A stretch of DNA of 64,000 nt from Achromobacter xylosoxidans A8 (lineage in GTDB: Bacteria; Pseudomonadota; Gammaproteobacteria; Burkholderiales; Burkholderiaceae_B). A program made the position numbers and the translations under genes. Position 1 is the stretch's first letter; each line of letters starts with the position of its first letter. Of this stretch, positions 59,359-64,000 are shown piece by piece. The stretch covers positions 496,001-560,000 of the forward strand of contig NC_014640.1 in NCBI RefSeq assembly GCF_000165835.1. Reading direction: 5' to 3'. Below the pieces are notes generated by a model. That model made no database searches, was not told the origin of the DNA, and saw only the letters and a list, made by a program, of their open reading frames with translations.

Positions 59359-60257
59359 ACTTTCTTCACCTGCAGTTTGCCGCCCAAGAGCCCTTGCGGA
59401 CGCAGCAGCAGCACCACCATGATGGCCACGAAGGGCGCGACCACGATGGCATTGGTCGAAATGAACAGCCCCACCAGGTTCTCCGCCACGCCGATCACGA
59501 AGCCGCCGACCACCGCGCCGGGCAGGCTGGTGATGCCGCCGACGATGGCCGCGGCGTAGGCCAGGATGGCGATATGGCCGATGTCGGGCGTGATCAGGAT
59601 CTTGGGCGTGATGAGCAGCGCCGCGACCGCCGATATCAGTCCGGCCAGCGCCCACACCAGCATGCGAATGCGGGTCAGGTTCACGCCCACCAGCCTCGCG
59701 GCCTTGGGGTTCATGCCCACGGCGCGCATCGCGCGGCCAACCCGGGTGTAGGTGAACATGCCGAAAAGCAGCAGCATCACCGCCACCGCGACGGCGAATA
59801 TCACCAGGTCCAACTGGGTCAGCACCGCGTCGCCGATGATGATGGCGTCGGTCGAGGCCAGCGGCGGCAGCGAGCGCGGCGTGTCGCCCAGGCCGGTCTG
59901 GCGCACCAGGCCTTTCAGCGCATAGGCCAGGCCCAGGGTGGCGATCACCATCTGCACGCCCACGCCCTTGGAGGCGATGACGCGTTCCATGACGACGCGC
60001 TGGAACAGGCCCGACAGGACGGCCACGGCGAGGAGCGTGATGGGAATGACGACGAGATAGGGCCAGCCCATCACCAGGGTGAGGAACAAGGCGATGTAGC
60101 CGCCGACCATGAAGATCTCGCCCTGGGCGAAATTCGGCACGTCGGTGGTCTTGAAAATGATCACAACGGCGACCGCCAGCAGCGCGTACACGCTGCCCGT
60201 CACCAGTCCCGACAGCACCCCCTGCTGCAGGAACAGCCAGATATCGGCAAAGCTCAT
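59355..60257 (-). CDS. livH: branched-chain-type ABC transporter permease LivH
   Basis: A 300-residue permease. It begins with LVTGSVYALLAVAVVIIFKT and has FAQGEIFMVGGYIALFLTL, both typical of LivH, and the loop GVNLTRIRMLVWALAGLISA. It forms the membrane channel with LivM. It lies 68 bp after the binding-protein gene. Confidence 0.93.
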   Translation of the reverse strand: MSFADIWLFLQQGVLSGLVTGSVYALLAVAVVIIFKTTDVPNFAQGEIFMVGGYIALFLTLVMGWPYLVVIPITLLAVAVLSGLFQRVVMERVIASKGVGVQMVIATLGLAYALKGLVRQTGLGDTPRSLPPLASTDAIIIGDAVLTQLDLVIFAVAVAVMLLLFGMFTYTRVGRAMRAVGMNPKAARLVGVNLTRIRMLVWALAGLISAVAALLITPKILITPDIGHIAILAYAAAIVGGITSLPGAVVGGFVIGVAENLVGLFISTNAIVVAPFVAIMVVLLLRPQGLLGGKLQVKKV

Positions 60258-60325
60258 GATGTTTCTCCGGCAGCCCGCGCGCTGCTGCGCCAGCGCGCGG
60301 GCCCGGCCCGTGGCGGGCCGCTGGT

Positions 60326-61540
60326 TTACTTCTGGTACTGCCAGACGCTCTTGAAGGCGCCAGGCACGAGCGACATGTTGGTGCCGTCGAACTTGATGTA
60401 GATGGCGGATTCCTGGGCGGCGCGGTCGTTCGGGCCGAACTCGATCGGACCGGCCATGACGCCCGAATCGAACTTCATGGTTTCCAGCGCTTGCAGCACT
60501 TTCTCGCGGGTGGGCTGGGGGCCAGCGGCCTTCAGCGCGTTGACCACCGCCATCGCGGGCGGCAGACCGTAGGGCATGTAGGTCTGCGGATGGCCCGGCT
60601 TGGCGGCCAGGTCGGGGTAGGCCTGCTTGTACATGTCGTACACCCAGGTCAGCTTGGAGCCGCCCGGCACGTCGGACAGCACTTCCTGGATGTAGACGTT
60701 CTTGAAGGCGTCCTTGTTGCCCACGTTCTCGACCAGCTGCTTCAGGTCGGCGGTGCCGTTCACCGCCAGCACGATGGGCTTGTTCCAGCCCAGTTCCTGC
60801 GCCTTCTTGATGATGAGCGCGGCGGGGCGGGCATACGTGGTCAGCAGCAGCACGTCGGCGTTGGCGGCGCGGATCTTCAGCATGGGCGCGGTCACGTCGG
60901 TGATGTTCGGGTTCACCGACTGGACTTGCAGCGACGCGTCGCCCAGCTGTTTGACCTGGGCCTGCGCGGCCTCCAGGTTCCAGCCGCCGTAGGCGTCGTC
61001 ATGGTTGATGTAGCCGATCTTCTTGGCCTTCAGGTGCTCGGCGGCGAACTGCACCATCGAGCCGCCCACGGCGTGCTGGGAGATGGAGAAGGCGCCGTAG
61101 ATGTACTTGGATGGCGGATACAGCGCGCCGTCGCCCGAGGCGTTGAGCATCACGAGCGGGACCTTCTCGCGTTCGACATATTCGCGCGAGGCCACCACCG
61201 CGGCCGAGCAGGAGCCGCCGTTCAGCAGGAATACCTTGTCCTGCTCGTTCAGCTTCTTCACCGCGGCGACCAGGTCGTTGGCGTTGCAGCGGTCGTCCTC
61301 GATCACCAGCTCGATCTGGCGGCCATGCACCCCGCCTTCCTTGTTGACCTTGGCGTACCACATCTTGGCCGCGTTCAGCACGTCAAAGCCGTAGGCCATG
61401 CCGCTGCCGGACAAGGGCGCGAACAGGCCGATCTTGATGGTCTTGTCGGTGATGCCCGGCTCCTGTTGCGCCAGCGCGCCCGTGCTCAAGGCCCACGCGC
61501 ATAGTGCAGCGGCGGCTGCGTAGCGACTGCTTTTCTTCAT
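60326..61540 (-). CDS. livK: periplasmic binding protein of the Liv-type importer
   Basis: A 404-residue type I periplasmic binding protein. The signal peptide ends ALSTGALAQQ. The mature protein begins TIKIGLFAPLSGSGMAYGF, with EDDRCNANDLVAAVKKL and LLNGGSCSAAV near the ligand site. The long form (over 370 residues after processing) is typical of receptors for aromatic or other non-amino-acid ligands, which fits the catabolic genes around it. It lies 83 bp after the SDR at the operon start. Confidence 0.9.
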   Translation of the reverse strand: MKKSSRYAAAAALCAWALSTGALAQQEPGITDKTIKIGLFAPLSGSGMAYGFDVLNAAKMWYAKVNKEGGVHGRQIELVIEDDRCNANDLVAAVKKLNEQDKVFLLNGGSCSAAVVASREYVEREKVPLVMLNASGDGALYPPSKYIYGAFSISQHAVGGSMVQFAAEHLKAKKIGYINHDDAYGGWNLEAAQAQVKQLGDASLQVQSVNPNITDVTAPMLKIRAANADVLLLTTYARPAALIIKKAQELGWNKPIVLAVNGTADLKQLVENVGNKDAFKNVYIQEVLSDVPGGSKLTWVYDMYKQAYPDLAAKPGHPQTYMPYGLPPAMAVVNALKAAGPQPTREKVLQALETMKFDSGVMAGPIEFGPNDRAAQESAIYIKFDGTNMSLVPGAFKSVWQYQK

Positions 61541-61623
61541 CTTTGTCTCCCGTTCTTTTTTGATGCGCGCCTTTGTTGGTGGATGGCGCTTTGCTGCGTT
61601 GCCGGCCTGGCCGCCGGATTGCC

Positions 61624-62418
61624 TTACTGCATGCGGTAGCCGCCGTTGACGTCGATGACGCTGCCGGTGATGTAGCCGGCTTCCTCCGACGCCAGGAAGC
61701 GCACGGCGGCGGCCACGTCGTCCACGGTGCCGATGCGGCCCAGCGGAATGGCTTGCGCCGCGGCGGCCAGCGCGCCGCTGCTGGTGACGGTGCTGCGCAG
61801 CATGTCGGTGTCGATGAGGCCCGGCGCGATGCCGTTGACCGTGACGCCCAGGTGTGCGGATTCGCGCGCCATGGCCTTGGTCAGGCCCAGCACCGCGGAC
61901 TTGGCCGCGATGTACGAGGCGCTGGAGCGGTAGCCGCCCAACTGCGCCGCGACAGAGGTGAACGTGACGATGCGGCCGTGCGCCAGCGGCGCGGCCTCGC
62001 GCCGGCGCAGGTAGGCGCGGCCGCACAGGAACACGCCGCGGGCATTGACCGCGAAGCTGCGTTCCCAGATGTCCAGCGTGGTGTCCTTGATGAGCGGGCG
62101 TTCGCCGTTCTCCTGGAATAGCAGCAGTCCGGCGGCGCTGACGAGCACGGCGATGGGACCGTGCTGCGCTTCGATCTGCTCGAAGGCGTTGTCGACCGAG
62201 TGTTCGTCGCTGACGTCGAAGGCATGGGAGGCGTGCGGCGCGCCCAGTTCGTCGGCCACGCGGCGGGCGCGTGCGGCGTCCACGTCCGAGACGATGACGC
62301 GCAAGCCGGCGCTGGCCAGTTCCTGGCAGATGCGGGCGCCTATGCCGCCGCCGCCGCCCGTGACGAGCGCAAGGCGCGGGGCCGGACCCATGCCGGCCGG
62401 CGTGGATACATTGGACAT
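61624..62418 (-). CDS. short-chain dehydrogenase/reductase, first gene of the operon
   Basis: A 264-residue classical SDR. The cofactor motif is VTGGGGGIGARICQEL, with Asp in VSDVDAARA (NAD preference). Catalytic residues are in SYIAAKSAVLGL. It has an insertion (QENGERPLIKDTTLD) before the fourth helix. As the first gene after the regulated promoter it may carry out the first step. The pairing with two more SDRs suggests a substrate with several hydroxyl or keto groups. Confidence 0.89.
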   Translation of the reverse strand: MSNVSTPAGMGPAPRLALVTGGGGGIGARICQELASAGLRVIVSDVDAARARRVADELGAPHASHAFDVSDEHSVDNAFEQIEAQHGPIAVLVSAAGLLLFQENGERPLIKDTTLDIWERSFAVNARGVFLCGRAYLRRREAAPLAHGRIVTFTSVAAQLGGYRSSASYIAAKSAVLGLTKAMARESAHLGVTVNGIAPGLIDTDMLRSTVTSSGALAAAAQAIPLGRIGTVDDVAAAVRFLASEEAGYITGSVIDVNGGYRMQ

Positions 62419-62487
62419 GCTGTCTCCTGGTAGCGTGCTGTCCGCCTCGGGTGGGGACGTGGCCGCTGGTTTGAATTTTTTGCGATT

Positions 62488-62497
62488 ATGTATACAT
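62488..62497. promoter_or_regulatory. palindrome ATGTATACAT upstream of the SDR-liv operon
   Basis: A perfect 10-bp palindrome, 70 bp upstream of the first SDR. The TGTATACA core fits the GTnnAC dyad of FadR/FCD-type GntR operators. It has a near copy at 62607. Confidence 0.6.
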
Positions 62498-62606
62498 GGC
62501 GTAGAGGCAGGTATAGGGGCTTACCCTAAATCATGTTTGATTTACATCGTGTTTTACAGAGATGTTCCGAAATTCGGAAGCGTGTCTGGCATCCTATGTA
62601 TTCTTC

Positions 62607-62617
62607 ATGTATACAAT
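62607..62617. promoter_or_regulatory. second TGTATACA operator-like site, just before the GntR gene
   Basis: ATGTATACAAT repeats the core of the site at 62488. It lies seven bases before the GntR start, so binding here would block its own transcription or translation. The same TGTAT motif appears once more in part at 62597. Confidence 0.6.
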
Positions 62618-62623
62618 GCGGCT

Positions 62624-63301
62624 ATGGACACGCTATCTCAACACGTTACCGACACGCTGCGGGACTGGGTGCTGCACGGCAAGTTCAGCCCGGGCGCCCG
62701 CCTGGAAGAAATCCCGCTGGCGGAAAAACTTGGGGTGTCGCGCACGCCGGTGCGCGCGGCGCTGGCGACGCTGGGCAATGAAGGCTTGCTGGAACATCTG
62801 CCCAAGCGCGGCTACACCGTGCGCGCCTATGACATCGGTGAAATCGTGGCGGCCTATGAGGTGCGCGCGGCGCTGGAAGGGCTGGCCTGTCGCCAGGCGG
62901 CCCTGCGCGGGCTATCCAACGATGCCGTGGCGGTGCTGAAGAATTGCCTGGACGAAGGGGACCGGATCCTGGGCAAGGGCGTCTTGCTGGCCGAGGACCA
63001 TCTGCCGTACCAGCAGGTGAACATCACTCTGCACAATGGCATCCTGGAAGCGGCGGGCAACCCCTGGGTGCGGCGCTTCGCGACGCAGGCGCAGGCCATT
63101 CCCTACGCCTCGGACCGGATCATCCTGTGGGAAGACCACGGGATCATCCTGCGATCGCATGACGACCATCACCGCATCGTCAATGCGATCATCGCCCGCG
63201 ACGGCGCGCGGGCCGAGGACCTGATGCGCGAGCACGTGTACTACGCGGGCATCATCCTGAAGAACAACTACGAAAGGCTGGCGCAGGCGTACCGGGTCTG
63301 A
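62624..63301 (+). CDS. GntR-family regulator, FadR/FCD subfamily
   Basis: A 225-residue regulator. The winged HTH (about 5-70) is SPGARLEEIPLAEKLGVSRT and LLEHLPKRGYTVRAYD. The FCD domain has AAYEVRAALEGLACRQAALR and the metal-ligand-type His residues in DHLPYQQVNITLHNGILEAA and SHDDHHRIVNAI. It is divergent from the SDR-liv operon, with two operator-like sites between. It is most likely the local repressor, released by a pathway intermediate. It is convergent with the SDR at the right edge. Confidence 0.88.
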   Translation: MDTLSQHVTDTLRDWVLHGKFSPGARLEEIPLAEKLGVSRTPVRAALATLGNEGLLEHLPKRGYTVRAYDIGEIVAAYEVRAALEGLACRQAALRGLSNDAVAVLKNCLDEGDRILGKGVLLAEDHLPYQQVNITLHNGILEAAGNPWVRRFATQAQAIPYASDRIILWEDHGIILRSHDDHHRIVNAIIARDGARAEDLMREHVYYAGIILKNNYERLAQAYRV

Positions 63302-63352
63302 GGCACGCTTGCGAGTTGTGCGGGCTGGCGGGCTCCGTTTCCTGATGTTCCC

Positions 63353-64000
63353 TCAGACGGCCAGGTAGCCGCCGTCCACGGGCAGCACCACGCCGTTCAC
63401 ATAGCTGGCCATGTCGGAGGCCAGGAAAAGAACCGGGCCGACGATTTCCTCGGCCCGTCCGGCGCGCGCCATCGGGGTGCGCTGCGTGTACCAGTCCGTG
63501 CCCTGCGGGCGCCCACGCACGCCTGCGGTCATGTCGGTCTCCATCAGGCCCGGCGCGATGGCGTTCACGCGCACGCCATGCGGAGCCAGATCGCGCGCCA
63601 GGACTTCGGTGAACGAGCGCACGCCGCCCTTCGAGACGGTGTAGCTTGCAGGCGAGGTGCTGCAGCCATAGGCCACGACGGAGCACAGATTGATGATGAC
63701 GCCGCGCGCGGCCTTCAACTGCTCGACGAAGGCATGCGTGACATTGAAAGTGCCCTGCAGGTTCACGCTCATCACGCGGTCCCAGGTTTCGGGAGTTTTC
63801 GGATCCTCGAAGCGCTCGAGGGCGCCGATGCCGGCGTTGTTGACCAGGATGTTCAGGTTGCCGTGGTCGGTGGCGAACCGCTGCGCAAATGCGCGGACCG
63901 CGGCGGCATCGGTCACGTCCAGCACCGCTTCTGCGGCCTTGTCGCCTGCGTCGCGGATAGCCTGCGCGGTGGCGGCGGCCGCATCCGCGTCCACGTCGGC
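63353..64000 (-). CDS. short-chain dehydrogenase/reductase, partial (start beyond right edge)
   Basis: The last 215 residues of a classical SDR; about 35 N-terminal residues including the cofactor motif are outside the window. VNNAG, the YTVSK catalytic pair and the C-terminus VLPVDGGYLAV are present. It is a recent-looking duplicate of the SDR at 56115-56867: the final 35 residues differ at one position, and the DNA of the gene ends is almost the same. Confidence 0.9.
   Translation of the reverse strand, partial: ADVDADAAAATAQAIRDAGDKAAEAVLDVTDAAAVRAFAQRFATDHGNLNILVNNAGIGALERFEDPKTPETWDRVMSVNLQGTFNVTHAFVEQLKAARGVIINLCSVVAYGCSTSPASYTVSKGGVRSFTEVLARDLAPHGVRVNAIAPGLMETDMTAGVRGRPQGTDWYTQRTPMARAGRAEEIVGPVLFLASDMASYVNGVVLPVDGGYLAV

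Noticed and set aside
53665..64000. Interpretation of the Liv cluster as a plain branched-chain amino acid importer
   Set aside because: The transporter is embedded in one operon with three SDRs, a flavoprotein and a GST, which makes an organic catabolic substrate more likely, though binding data are lacking.

Overview
The window looks like a chromosomal segment of a high-GC betaproteobacterium of the Alcaligenaceae, close to Bordetella or Achromobacter. The reasons are the very GC-rich coding bias, two Bug-type (TctC) solute-binding proteins beside small catabolic operons, the metX-metW pair, a stand-alone RfaE2 adenylyltransferase, the ubiE / Tim44-like / ubiJ / ubiB order, cysI followed by a DUF934 gene, and a Burkholderiales-style intergenic repeat. 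The species is inference. I see no rRNA, tRNA, CRISPR array, prophage or insertion sequence.

Layout. 0-3.6 kb: a two-subunit UxaA-type lyase, a Bug protein and a divergent GntR/UTRA regulator. 3.7-9.6 kb: metX-metW, the muropeptide permease ampG (apparently starting at a rare ATT codon), a tandem universal stress protein, a YicG/TRIC membrane protein and an FCD-type GntR regulator. 9.6-13.7 kb: the 5-oxoprolinase operon pxpB-pxpC-pxpA, a VOC protein and a LysR regulator. 13.7-19.1 kb: an iron-uptake signalling island (ECF sigma factor, FecR, TonB receptor with STN domain, PepSY protein) behind a Fur-box-like site. 19.1-25.3 kb: serA, a DUF411 protein, a CusRS-like metal two-component pair and phoB-phoR.

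25.4-35.2 kb is mostly housekeeping: ubiE, a Tim44-like membrane protein, ubiJ, ubiB, a ferritin-like di-iron protein, rfaE2, a TolC-family channel, a Pcm-like methyltransferase, and thiG-thiD. 35.3-42.7 kb is a cobalamin block: btuF and btuB behind a cobalamin riboswitch, divergent from the B12-dependent methionine synthase metH. 42.7-46.9 kb holds a citryl-CoA-lyase-like protein, an AMP-forming acyl-CoA ligase and a Bug protein in one operon with a divergent IclR regulator. 46.9-52.9 kb has cysI-DUF934, a DUF2970 protein, a LysR regulator with a divergent DUF3100 transporter, and a small protein of unknown role.

53.0-62.4 kb is the least ordinary part. It is a single apparent operon on the minus strand, in transcription order SDR, livK-livH-livM-livG-livF, SDR, SDR, a ketosteroid-dehydrogenase-like flavoprotein and a GST, closed by a strong terminator. 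A divergent GntR/FCD regulator lies upstream with two near-identical palindromes in the shared promoter region. A close paralogue of the middle SDR begins again at the right edge. I read this as an uncharacterised catabolic gene set, with its own importer, for a hydroxylated (possibly alicyclic) compound.
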